A stretch of DNA of 64,000 nt from Novosphingobium sp. B1 (GTDB lineage Bacteria; Pseudomonadota; Alphaproteobacteria; Sphingomonadales; Sphingomonadaceae), in assembly GCF_900176395.1 (NCBI RefSeq), contig NZ_FWXL01000007.1, forward strand, positions 124,001 to 188,000, given 5' to 3'. The notes beneath the pieces are model-generated. The model saw only the letters and a program-made list of their open reading frames with translations, did not search any database and had not been told where the DNA came from. Positions within the stretch are counted from its first letter, which is position 1. Every line of letters starts with the position of its first letter. Below are positions 1 to 7,318 of the stretch, piece by piece. A program made the position numbers and the translations under genes.

Positions 1-2
1 CG

Positions 3-614
3 CGGCTTTCGCGCGGGGCGGCAGCGCACGACATGTTGCTGTGGGGCGCGCGTGGCATGGGCAAGTCTGCGCTGCTCCGTGCCGCCACGCTTGCCGCGCA
101 GCAGGCTCTGCCCGGTTCGATTGCGCTGGTACAGGCAAGCCCGGACGCCGGTCTGGCCGATCTCTTTGCGACATTGCGCAAGATCGACCGCCGTTTTCTC
201 GTCTTCCTCGATGATCTTGGCTTCGATGCAGGTGACAGCGACGGCGCGCGCAAGCTGCGCTCGTGGCTTGAAGGCGGCGTTGAAGCGCGCCCGGCCAATG
301 TGCGCCTTGCCGTCACCTCGAACCGGCGCGCCATTGTCGAGCGCCACCTTTCAGAACAGGATGACCCGATCAATCCGCGTGACGTGATCGACGATCGTCT
401 CGCCCTCGCCGATCGCTTCGGCCTGAGCCTGGGCTTTCACAACTGCACGCAGGACGATTATCTGGCGATCATTGCTGGATATTCCGCGCATTTCGGCCTT
501 GCTTACGAGGAAGGCGATGCGCTGGAATGGTCAAAGCGGCGCGGTGGTCGCTCGGGCCGCGTGGCCTGGCAGTACGTGAACGAACTGGCAGGCCGCGCAG
601 GCCGGATGCTCTGA
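3..614 (+). CDS. DUF815 family AAA+ ATPase, 5' end cut by the window edge
   Basis: Predicted P-loop ATPase of the DUF815 family (PF05673); its cellular role is not established. The Walker A motif GARGMGKS sits a few residues after the first in-frame ATG at 33, and RFLVFLDDLGF is the Walker B strand. A later RLALADRFGLSLGF stretch and a C-terminal helical region resemble the family's AAA lid. The reading frame stays open upstream of 33 to the window edge. Family members usually have 80-100 residues before the P-loop, so the true start almost certainly lies outside the window. The gene converges on the dehydrogenase-like gene ending at 624, leaving only nine bases between the two stop codons. 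Family call is confident; function unknown. Confidence 0.8.
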   Translation, partial: RLSRGAAAHDMLLWGARGMGKSALLRAATLAAQQALPGSIALVQASPDAGLADLFATLRKIDRRFLVFLDDLGFDAGDSDGARKLRSWLEGGVEARPANVRLAVTSNRRAIVERHLSEQDDPINPRDVIDDRLALADRFGLSLGFHNCTQDDYLAIIAGYSAHFGLAYEEGDALEWSKRRGGRSGRVAWQYVNELAGRAGRML

Positions 615-623
615 GCCGACCGC

Positions 624-2090
624 TTACTCAGCGGGCTTCATCAGGTCAGAATCCGCGTTGGGCTTCATGATGAACTTGCCCGTACCCTTGGGCTGCGGCG
701 GTGCCGAGCGCTTCGGCAGCGGCTTGACTTCGGCTGACGGCGCAGCGCCTGGTGCAGTCACCCGCCAGATCACGCCGCCAGTATCATCGCTGACCAGCAA
801 GGCGCCATCCTTGGCGAATGCCACCCACGTAGGACGGCCGCGTGCCTGTTCGTTCCCGGTCAGGAAGCCTGTGAGCACCGGCACGGGCGGATTAGGCAGG
901 ACGTTGCCGAGCGCATCGAACTTCACGAAGACCACATCGTAGCCCGAAAGTGGCCGGCGGTTCCACGAACCGTGCCGCGCGATGAAGGCACCTTGCTGGA
1001 ACTTGTCGCCCATCAGGTTGCCACCCTTGGCGAAGGCAAGCCCGAGCGGGGCGACGTGTGCACCAAGGCCATATTCCGGCTTGCGCACGTAATCCATCAT
1101 GTATTCCGGCATCGGATCCTTGACCCGCCAATCGATGTTGCGCTTCCAGTAAACCCACGGCCAGCCATAGTTGGAGCCGAAAGGCACGTTGGTCAGATAA
1201 TCGGGCACGAGGTCAGAGCCGAGCATGTCGCGCTCGTTGACGACGGTCCAGAGTTCCTCGCTGAGCGGGTTGAAATCGAGCCCATTGGGATTGCGCAGTC
1301 CTCCGGCATATTCCCGCGCCTTCTTCTTGGCGAAATCATATTCGTGGATCGAGGCGCGACCACGCTCGGCGTCGATGCCGCCCTCGGCGATGTTCGACGC
1401 CGAACCCACGGTGACGAACAGTTGCGAGCCATCGGGCGAGAGCAGAAGATTGCGCGCCCAGTGATTGCCGCCGCCGGGCAGGTCCATCAGCTTTTCCGGC
1501 TTGCCGGGAAGGCTGGTCTCGCCAAGCTGGTAGGGGAAGGACAGCACGGCATTGTGATTGGCGACCAGCAGGCGGCCATCGCGGAAAGCCATGCCGAACG
1601 GCGAATCGAGCGCCTGGTTCTCCATCACGAAGCGTTGCTCGGCCTTCCCGTCGCCATCGCCATCGCGCAGCAGCACGATCTTGTTCGGCGAGGGGCCACC
1701 TGCACCAACCTTGCGGAACAGGAAGCCCATGACCGCGCCGGTAATGCCCTTTTCCTCGCGCGGCGGGGAGTTTGTTTCCGCCACCAGGACATCGCCGTTG
1801 GGCAAGGTGAAGATCGTGCGCGGATGGTCAAGCTTGTCGGCGAAGCGCGAAACCTGCAGGCCCTGTGCCGCCACGGGAGCCTCGCCGTCCTTCCAGCCGA
1901 CCGGATCGGCGGTCTTGATCGTCGGGATGGTCTGCTCGTCCGGATCGGCAAGCTTGGGCTTGGGTCCGGTCGTCTCGTTCAGCGTGAACTGGGCGGGTGA
2001 GCCGTGGACCGACCACGCAATCCGGGCTCCGACAAGGGCGACGACCACGACCAGCGCGATCAGGATCTTCTTGATGAGGTTCATGGCCAT
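624..2090 (-). CDS. Membrane-anchored PQQ-dependent sugar (sorbosone/glucose) dehydrogenase-like protein
   Basis: A 488-residue beta-propeller protein of the glucose/sorbosone dehydrogenase (GSDH) family, whose members oxidise sugars with PQQ in the periplasm. Residues about 5-25 (KKILIALVVVVALVGARIAW) form an uncleaved signal or membrane anchor. The propeller follows, with typical blade motifs such as DHPRTIFTLPNGDVLVAE, RDGDGDGKAE, GMAFRDGRLLVANHN and GLRNPNGLDFNP. The C-terminus is a Pro/Lys-rich tail (KPLPKRSAPPQPKG) outside the propeller. It is transcribed alone, converging on the DUF815 gene and divergent from the GAF-domain reductase. PQQ use and the exact substrate are family inference only; many members of this branch are uncharacterised. 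Confidence 0.85.
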   Translation of the reverse strand: MAMNLIKKILIALVVVVALVGARIAWSVHGSPAQFTLNETTGPKPKLADPDEQTIPTIKTADPVGWKDGEAPVAAQGLQVSRFADKLDHPRTIFTLPNGDVLVAETNSPPREEKGITGAVMGFLFRKVGAGGPSPNKIVLLRDGDGDGKAEQRFVMENQALDSPFGMAFRDGRLLVANHNAVLSFPYQLGETSLPGKPEKLMDLPGGGNHWARNLLLSPDGSQLFVTVGSASNIAEGGIDAERGRASIHEYDFAKKKAREYAGGLRNPNGLDFNPLSEELWTVVNERDMLGSDLVPDYLTNVPFGSNYGWPWVYWKRNIDWRVKDPMPEYMMDYVRKPEYGLGAHVAPLGLAFAKGGNLMGDKFQQGAFIARHGSWNRRPLSGYDVVFVKFDALGNVLPNPPVPVLTGFLTGNEQARGRPTWVAFAKDGALLVSDDTGGVIWRVTAPGAAPSAEVKPLPKRSAPPQPKGTGKFIMKPNADSDLMKPAE

Positions 2091-2195
2091 GAATCTAGGA
2101 CGCCCAGCCCGTTAGGGCAATGCTGCTGAAATGACAGGGCACGTGCGAAGTTGCGCCGCGCGACTTTTGTCGCAAGTTGCGCTAGGGCTTGGCCC

Positions 2196-2678
2196 ATGTT
2201 CACATTCGCACCAACCGAGGGCCAGACGACGGCCCAACTTCACGCCGACCTTCTCGAAGCGGCCACGGCCCTGACCGATGGCGAGCCCGACGGCGTTGCC
2301 AACATGGCCAATATCGCGGCGCTGATTTGGCAGTTCCTGCCCGATCTCAATTGGGCGGGGTTCTACCGCATGGTCGAAGGCGAGCTTGTGCTGGGGCCAT
2401 TCATCGGCAAACCCGCCTGCATCCGAATCGCCGTGGGCCAAGGCGTGTGCGGCGCGGCTGCAGCCAGCGGCGAAACCCAGCTCGTGCCAGATGTCCACGC
2501 CTTCCCCGGCCATATCGCCTGTGATGCGGCGAGCCGGTCAGAACTGGTCGTGCCCGTCATTCGCGATGATATGGTGATTGCCGTGATCGATCTCGACAGT
2601 CCTTCTCCATCGCGCTTCACCCAAGACGATGCCCGCGGAATCGAGGCATTGGCCAAGGCTATCTCGGCGCGGATCTGA
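2196..2678 (+). CDS. msrC: GAF-domain free methionine-(R)-sulfoxide reductase
   Basis: Cytosolic GAF-fold enzyme that reduces free methionine-R-sulfoxide using thioredoxin. From the ATG at 2196 it is 160 residues, the usual length. The three cysteines characteristic of fRMsr are present: in GKPACIRI, in GQGVCGAAA and in GHIACDAAS, matching the E. coli Cys84/94/118 pattern. The LNWAGFYRM segment is also typical. The frame extends upstream to 2151, but that would add an Arg/Cys-rich stretch unlike the family, so 2196 is preferred. It stands alone, divergent from the GSDH-like gene. A general GAF-domain signalling protein is unlikely given the cysteine set. Confidence 0.88.
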   Translation: MFTFAPTEGQTTAQLHADLLEAATALTDGEPDGVANMANIAALIWQFLPDLNWAGFYRMVEGELVLGPFIGKPACIRIAVGQGVCGAAAASGETQLVPDVHAFPGHIACDAASRSELVVPVIRDDMVIAVIDLDSPSPSRFTQDDARGIEALAKAISARI

Positions 2679-2802
2679 GCTCCAGGCGAAACCTGCCCCA
2701 AATCGGGACGGCCGGGACGCGATGACGTGCGAAACCTTGGTTTCCTGCGGATCATGATGGTAAGTTTGCGGTTAACAGAAGGTCCCAACAGGGGGAAACC
2801 GC

Positions 2803-3504
2803 ATGCTTATCCGCACCTTGGCCGCCTCGGCGATTCTCATCGCTACCACATCCCCTGCCCTTGCCGGCGACCGTCACCACTCCGGCGGCGCCTATCAGGG
2901 CGCTTATAACGGCCAATGGCACGGCGGATATGCCCCGGGGGCGGTCTATTATCCCCCGATGATCGGCGCGCCCTATCCTACTGTTGTCATGACCCGGCCA
3001 GTGGTTGAGGGTCCGCCTCCTCCGCCGCCAGGCTACTACCCGCAGGGCTATCAACCAGATCCGCGCTGGGCCGACATGAACGCGCGCTGCGCCAGGGTCT
3101 ATGGCGACCGCGGCGTTGGCGGAGCAGTTCTGGGCGGCGTCATTGGCGGTGTGGCGGGCAACCGCATCGCTGGAAGCGGCAATCGCGTGCTGGGAACAGT
3201 CGCCGGCGCGGCTGTCGGAGCGGTTGCGGGCAATGTGATCGACAAGGCCGAGGACAAGAGCCTGCGCCGCGAATGCGATGACTATTTCGCCTCTTTGCCG
3301 CCGCAGGGCACCTACCCCGGCGCACCCTACCCAGGCGGCTATGCACCTTACGGTTACATGATGGTGCCGGTTGTGACCGGCCCTCAAAAGCCCTGCGTCG
3401 AGACCACTGTGGTAACCGAGACGTGGGTGGACGCGCCCGCCCGCCGCCGCGTGATCCATCGGCGTGACAAGCGCGTAAAGGAAAAGCGCGTTTACACCGG
3501 CTGA
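2803..3504 (+). CDS. Secreted glycine-zipper envelope protein (17 kDa surface antigen-like)
   Basis: A 233-residue envelope protein of unknown exact role. Residues 1-21 are a signal peptide (hydrophobic LAASAILIATTSPALA, cleavage before GD). A Tyr/Pro/Gly-rich region follows (about 22-85: repeated YQGAYNGQ, GYYPQGYQP). A 2TM glycine zipper at about 105-150 (GGAVLGGVIGGVAGN, then LGTVAGAAVGAVAGN) resembles rickettsial 17 kDa antigen and SlyB-type proteins. A second Tyr/Pro-rich stretch and a basic tail (RRRVIHRRDKRVKEKR) complete it. The tail could bind anionic polymers, but that is speculation. A parS-like site and a hairpin follow immediately after the stop codon. Confidence 0.82.
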   Translation: MLIRTLAASAILIATTSPALAGDRHHSGGAYQGAYNGQWHGGYAPGAVYYPPMIGAPYPTVVMTRPVVEGPPPPPPGYYPQGYQPDPRWADMNARCARVYGDRGVGGAVLGGVIGGVAGNRIAGSGNRVLGTVAGAAVGAVAGNVIDKAEDKSLRRECDDYFASLPPQGTYPGAPYPGGYAPYGYMMVPVVTGPQKPCVETTVVTETWVDAPARRRVIHRRDKRVKEKRVYTG

Positions 3505-3516
3505 CGCGCGCCAGTC

Positions 3517-3532
3517 TGTTCCACGTGAAACG
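3517..3532. promoter_or_regulatory. parS: parS-like ParB-binding site 1
   Basis: TGTTCCACGTGAAACG matches the near-universal parS 16-mer TGTTnCACGTGnAACA at all positions but the last. It lies between the glycine-zipper gene and the terminator hairpin, about 1.4 kb from the parB stop codon. Binding is inferred from the motif. Confidence 0.8.
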
Positions 3533-3562
3533 GCCCGCTCTACGATGGTAGAGCGGGCCGTT
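3529..3562. terminator. Hairpin between convergent genes
   Basis: A perfect 15-bp inverted repeat (arms 3529-3543 and 3548-3562, loop GATG) lies between the convergent glycine-zipper and acyl-CoA dehydrogenase genes. The T tract is weak on both strands, but its position suggests a bidirectional terminator. The left arm overlaps the last bases of parS site 1. Confidence 0.7.
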
Positions 3563-3611
3563 CCGTTTCGCCAATCGTCAATCCAGCGGTGGCGAGAAGA
3601 TGCTGACGCGC

Positions 3612-4766
3612 TTAAAGCTTGCGGCCGATCAGTTCCTTCATGATCTCGTTGGTGCCGCCGAAAATGCGCGTGACGCGTGCACCGCGCCAAGCCCGGGCAA
3701 TCGCATATTCGTTCATGTAACCTGCGCCGCCATGAAGCTGGAGGCACTTGTCCATCACTTCCCACTGCAACTCGGTGTGCCACAGCTTGGCCGCAGCGCC
3801 TTCTTCGGGCGTGAGTTCGCGCTTAAGATGCCGCGCCAGCGCCCAGTCGAGGTGCGCCCAGCCGACCTGGAGCTTGGCCTTGATATCGGCCAGCGTGAAG
3901 CGGGTATTCTGGAAATCGAGGATCGGCTTGCCGAAGGCCTTGCGATCACGGGTGAACTCTACAGTATCGTCAAAAGCCTTCTGCGCCGAAGCCTGTGCGC
4001 TGACCGCGATCGACAGGCGCTCCTGCGGCAGCTCGCTCATCAGATAGATGAAGCCCTTGCCTTCTTCGCCGAGGCAGTTGGTGATCGGCACGCGCACGTC
4101 CTCGAAGAACAGCTCCGAAGTATCCGCTTCGTCCTGCCCGATCTTGTCTAGGTTGCGACCCCGCTTGAAACCTTCGCGGTCGGCCTCGACCAGCACGATC
4201 GAGACGCCCTTCCAGGCAGGCTGCACTTCGGTGTCGGTCTTGCAGCACACCAGGATCAGGTCGGCATTCTGGCCATTGGTGATGTAGGTCTTGGACCCGT
4301 TGATCACATAATGGTTGCCGTCCTTCTTGGCGGTGGTCTTCATGCCCTGAAGGTCCGAACCGGTGCCGGGTTCGGTCATGGCGATGGCGGTGATCACCTC
4401 GCCCGAAACCATCTTGGGCAGCCACTTCCTCTTCTGCTCTTCCGAGCCATAGGAGACGAGGTAGTTGACGACGATGTCCGATTGAAGCGAGAAGCCGGTC
4501 GCGACGCGGCCGTAATAGGCGCTTTCTTCATCGACGATGGCGTTATAGCCGAAGTCGAGGCCGAGGCCGCCGTACTCTTCAGGAACCGTCGGGCACAGCA
4601 TGCCGAGTTCGCCAGCCTTCGGCCAGATCTCCTTCGGCACGATACCAGCCTCGGCCCACTCGTTGGAGTGCGGCGCGATTTCGTCCTGCAGGAAGCGACG
4701 GACGGTCTGACGGAAGGCTTCGTGATCTTCGTTGTAGGCTGTGCGCGGGATGAGGTCGAGCGACAT
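3612..4766 (-). CDS. Acyl-CoA dehydrogenase (long-chain/isovaleryl-type branch)
   Basis: FAD-dependent flavoenzyme that introduces the alpha-beta double bond into acyl-CoA, passing electrons to ETF. All three domains are visible: N-terminal helices (about 10-120), a beta domain with AMTEPGTGSDL and a C-terminal helical domain with RKAFGKPI and QLHGGAGYMNEYAIAR. The C-terminal signature reads IFGGTNEIM, so the Glu of the short/medium-chain YEGT base is Gly. This is as in the long-chain/isovaleryl branch, whose base lies elsewhere. Two starts are possible, 4772 and 4766. GGAGAG sits at better spacing for 4766, giving 384 residues. It is monocistronic; the substrate cannot be told from sequence. 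Confidence 0.9.
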   Translation of the reverse strand: MSLDLIPRTAYNEDHEAFRQTVRRFLQDEIAPHSNEWAEAGIVPKEIWPKAGELGMLCPTVPEEYGGLGLDFGYNAIVDEESAYYGRVATGFSLQSDIVVNYLVSYGSEEQKRKWLPKMVSGEVITAIAMTEPGTGSDLQGMKTTAKKDGNHYVINGSKTYITNGQNADLILVCCKTDTEVQPAWKGVSIVLVEADREGFKRGRNLDKIGQDEADTSELFFEDVRVPITNCLGEEGKGFIYLMSELPQERLSIAVSAQASAQKAFDDTVEFTRDRKAFGKPILDFQNTRFTLADIKAKLQVGWAHLDWALARHLKRELTPEEGAAAKLWHTELQWEVMDKCLQLHGGAGYMNEYAIARAWRGARVTRIFGGTNEIMKELIGRKL

Positions 4767-4854
4767 GGCCATTCTCTCCGGTTCTGGTTTGTTTGTATGC
4801 AGCCTATGCGCACAGGACCCATCCGGTCAACGAGATTTAATCGCCTAATTAATG

Positions 4855-4911
4855 TCCGAAAGTGCAGACGGAGCTGCCGTCATGACGGCAAATCTACGCT
4901 GCATTTTCAGA
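4855..4911. repeat. Nested, nearly co-centred inverted repeats between parB and the acyl-CoA dehydrogenase gene
   Basis: A perfect 16-bp palindrome TGCCGTCATGACGGCA (4875-4890) lies inside a larger dyad. The outer arms TCCGAAAGTGCAG (4855-4867) and CTGCATTTTCAGA (4899-4911) pair at 11 of 13 positions, and both dyads share almost the same centre. It could fold as the 3' end of the parB transcript, act as a terminator without a clear T run, or bind a dimeric regulator of the flanking dehydrogenase gene. Confidence 0.6.
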
Positions 4912-4914
4912 CAA

Positions 4915-5874
4915 TTAGAACTCCCCACCGGTCAAACGCTGGCAGATCAGGTCGAGCTGATCGAGATTCTTGTAGCGAATCGTCACGGCGCCGGTCGTCG
5001 GATCGGAGTCCGGCTGGATCGTGACCTTGAGACCGAGGAAGTCTTCGAGGTGCTGCTGGATTGCAGCAAGATCCGCGGCACCGACCGGGTCCTTGCCGGC
5101 ACGGGCCTGGCGGCGCTGTCCCTCTGGTCGCGAAGCCTTGCGCGCCATCTTTTCGACGTCGCGGACAGACAGATCCCGGGCGACCACTTCACGTGCCAAG
5201 CCGATAGGATCGGGTGCATTGATAAGTGCGCGGGCATGACCCATGGACAGCTCGCTGCGAACGACCATGTCGAGCACTTCGTCAGGCAGACCGAGCAGAC
5301 GCATCATGTTGGCGACATGGCTGCGCGACTTGTCGACGAACTTGGCGATGTCGTTCTGGGTCAGCCCCTCGCTGTCGGCCAGACGCTGATAGGCCCGTGC
5401 CTCTTCGACGGGATTCAGATCCTCGCGCTGAAGGTTCTCGATCAGGGCCAGCGCGGCAACATCGCGATCGTCCAGCTTGCGAACGATCGCAGGGATCTCG
5501 TGAACCCGCGCCTTCTGCGCGGCTCGCCAGCGACGCTCACCGGCCACCAGCTGATAGCGACCACCCGACAGCGGCCGCACGACCACTGGCTGGATCACTC
5601 CGCGCGCCGCGATTGACTGGGCCAGTTCCTCGAGCGCATCCTCGTCAAAATGGCGGCGCGGCTGCTCGGGATGCGGCTCGATCGAGGCCACGGTCAGCAA
5701 TGCGAGGCCGCCGTCACGGCTGTCGGCAACATCGGCCGGGGTGACCGAAATCCGGGCGATCGGCTCCTCGCGACGCACTTCACCCATTAGCGCACCCAGG
5801 CCGCGGCCAAGACCGGTCCTGCGCGGCGTGCTATTTGCAGGCGCTGGGGCCTTCACTGCGTCCTCGCCGCTCAT
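4915..5874 (-). CDS. parB: Chromosome partitioning protein ParB
   Basis: Centromere-binding CTPase of the chromosomal ParABS system: it loads at parS, spreads as a CTP-dependent clamp and stimulates ParA. It is 319 residues. LGRGLGALMGE near residue 22 is the usual N-terminal ParA-interaction signature. QPRRHFDE (about 71) and GERRWRAAQKA (about 112-122) are the CTP-binding motifs. The helix-turn-helix spans about 168-195 (LTQNDIAKFVDKSRSHVANM), and the C-terminal dimer domain ends in a short basic/hydrophobic tail. It overlaps parA by four bases and is the last gene of the mnmE-mnmG-rsmG-parA-parB run. Five matching parS sites flank or lie within this operon. Confidence 0.97.
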   Translation of the reverse strand: MSGEDAVKAPAPANSTPRRTGLGRGLGALMGEVRREEPIARISVTPADVADSRDGGLALLTVASIEPHPEQPRRHFDEDALEELAQSIAARGVIQPVVVRPLSGGRYQLVAGERRWRAAQKARVHEIPAIVRKLDDRDVAALALIENLQREDLNPVEEARAYQRLADSEGLTQNDIAKFVDKSRSHVANMMRLLGLPDEVLDMVVRSELSMGHARALINAPDPIGLAREVVARDLSVRDVEKMARKASRPEGQRRQARAGKDPVGAADLAAIQQHLEDFLGLKVTIQPDSDPTTGAVTIRYKNLDQLDLICQRLTGGEF

Positions 5875-6647
5875 GCCGCTTGTCTCCTCTCGGGCAGGCG
5901 ACCGATCAGTTCGCGCGCCAGTTTCATGTAAGCCTGCGATCCCGGGCAGGCATGGTCATAGATCAGCGCCGGCAAACCGTGGCTGGGCGCCTCGGACAGG
6001 CGCACGTTGCGCGGAATCACGCTTTCGAACACCAGGTCGCGCAGGCACGAGCGCACGTCATCAGCGACCTGATCGGTCAGGCGGTTGCGCCGGTCGTACA
6101 TCGTCAGCACGATGCCAAGGATACCGAGGTCCGGATTGAATCGCTCCTGCACGCGCTCGACTGTCTGCAGAAGCTGGCTCAATCCCTCGAGCGCGAAGAA
6201 TTCGCACTGCAGCGGCACAAGAATGGTGTCTGCCGCGGTCAGCGCATTGAGCGTCAGCAGGCCGAGAGAAGGCGGACAATCGATGAGGCAGATATCGTGC
6301 CCGGTGTCGCCATTGAGCACCTTGCGAAGGCGATGGGTGCGATCCTCGACACTGACGAGTTCCACTTCTGCACCGGAAAGATCGACCGTAGCCGCGACGA
6401 TATCCAGGCCGGGAATGCGCGTTTCCATCAGGCAATCTGCAACTGCAGCCTGATCGATCAGCAAATCATAGGACGAGCGTTCGCGCTCACCTGCAGCAAT
6501 GCCGATACCGGTGGAGCAATTCCCCTGCGGATCAAGATCGATCAGGAGGGTCTTCCAGCCGGTGGCCGCCAAGGCCGTGGCAATGTTGATCGCGGTAGTG
6601 GTCTTGCCCACTCCGCCCTTCTGATTGGCAACAGCAATCGTGATCAT
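5871..6647 (-). CDS. parA: Chromosome partitioning ATPase ParA
   Basis: Deviant Walker-type ATPase that drives segregation of ParB-parS complexes by binding DNA nonspecifically in its ATP dimer form. It is 258 residues, the size of short chromosomal ParA/Soj proteins with no extra N-terminal helix-turn-helix. The deviant Walker A KGGVGKTTTAIN starts at residue 10, the A' motif LLIDLDPQGNCSTG at about 34, and Walker B CLIDCPPSLG at about 117. Four-base overlaps with rsmG upstream and parB downstream indicate translational coupling, the usual alphaproteobacterial gid-par arrangement. Confidence 0.97.
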   Translation of the reverse strand: MITIAVANQKGGVGKTTTAINIATALAATGWKTLLIDLDPQGNCSTGIGIAAGERERSSYDLLIDQAAVADCLMETRIPGLDIVAATVDLSGAEVELVSVEDRTHRLRKVLNGDTGHDICLIDCPPSLGLLTLNALTAADTILVPLQCEFFALEGLSQLLQTVERVQERFNPDLGILGIVLTMYDRRNRLTDQVADDVRSCLRDLVFESVIPRNVRLSEAPSHGLPALIYDHACPGSQAYMKLARELIGRLPERRQAA

Positions 6648-7318
6648 GTGCGTTTGCCTTTGGCCGCAGATGGCTTGCTCACCGCACCTGCCCTGAGCCG
6701 TCCGACGATGATGCCGGCGTCAGCGTCAGTCAGCGATTGTTCCACGTGGAACATGTGATTCCATGATTCGGGAAGCATCTGCAGTTCTTGCGCTGCCCTC
6801 GCCCCTTTCGGCAACAGCCACACGGTGTCGGGTGTGGAAAAGCGCGCGGAAAGTTCGAGCAGCTTGTCCAGCGGCGCAAAAGCTCTGGCCGAAATGACCG
6901 CGTGCGGACCAGATGGCAAATCTTCAACGCGCGACAGAACCACACGCACATTGGGCAATTCGAGAGCCTCGGCCGCACGCTGAAGCCAATCGGTGCGAAG
7001 CCTGCGCGAATCCACAAGCGTAACGGGGCGATGCGGCTGCAATGCTGCGACCACCAGCCCCGGAAAGCCCGCGCCCGTACCCAGATCGAGCCATTCGCCT
7101 TCTGCGAGTGTTTCACGTGAAACATGCAGAAGTTGCGCAGAATCGACGATATGCCTGACCCATATATGGGGCAGTGTTCCGCGAGCGACGAGGTTCTGGC
7201 GCTCATTCTCTTCCAGCAGCAGTGTCACGAGCTTTGACAGTCGCGTCATGCCAGGCTGATCGACACCAAGAACGTCTCTCAACCAGTCTTGGGCTTCATC
7301 CTCAACACGCACGATCAT
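6644..7318 (-). CDS. rsmG: 16S rRNA (guanine527-N7)-methyltransferase RsmG (GidB)
   Basis: SAM-dependent methyltransferase acting on G527 of 16S rRNA; its loss in other bacteria gives low-level streptomycin resistance. It is 224 residues. The SAM-binding loop [12 protein letters not shown] lies at about 76-87, followed by the usual acidic strand end [14 protein letters not shown]. The family tail ending [20 protein letters not shown] is basic. It overlaps mnmG by four bases upstream and parA by four downstream. Two full parS sites are embedded in its codons, specifying the HVSRET and FHVEQ peptides. Its sequence is therefore constrained at both protein and ParB-binding level. Confidence 0.96.
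   Translation of the reverse strand: MIVRVEDEAQDWLRDVLGVDQPGMTRLSKLVTLLLEENERQNLVARGTLPHIWVRHIVDSAQLLHVSRETLAEGEWLDLGTGAGFPGLVVAALQPHRPVTLVDSRRLRTDWLQRAAEALELPNVRVVLSRVEDLPSGPHAVISARAFAPLDKLLELSARFSTPDTVWLLPKGARAAQELQMLPESWNHMFHVEQSLTDADAGIIVGRLRAGAVSKPSAAKGKRT
6738..6753. promoter_or_regulatory. parS: parS site 2, inside rsmG
   Basis: TGTTCCACGTGGAACA is a perfect 16-bp palindrome fitting TGTTnCACGTGnAACA at every fixed position. It is read through as codons of rsmG (…MFHVEQ…). Confidence 0.93.
7109..7124. promoter_or_regulatory. parS: parS site 3, inside rsmG
   Basis: TGTTTCACGTGAAACA is identical to the classical parS consensus first defined in Bacillus. It lies within rsmG codons for HVSRET, 371 bp from site 2. 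Confidence 0.95.

Noticed and set aside
972..2000. 342-codon open frame antisense to the GSDH-like gene
   Set aside because: No domain, and the minus-strand gene is supported by a membrane anchor and propeller motifs.
2752..3783. 343-codon minus-strand frame across the glycine-zipper gene and hairpin
   Set aside because: It runs through a terminator-like hairpin and a parS site, and the plus-strand signal peptide and zipper are convincing.
4837..4852. TTAA-N8-TTAA upstream of the acyl-CoA dehydrogenase gene, considered as a CtrA site
   Set aside because: The CtrA box needs a seven-base spacer; here it is eight.
6832..6841. TGTGGAAAA resembling an inverted DnaA box (also near 12571)
   Set aside because: Isolated, mismatched matches inside or beside genes; no clustered DnaA boxes or AT-rich unwinding region, so no oriC is called.
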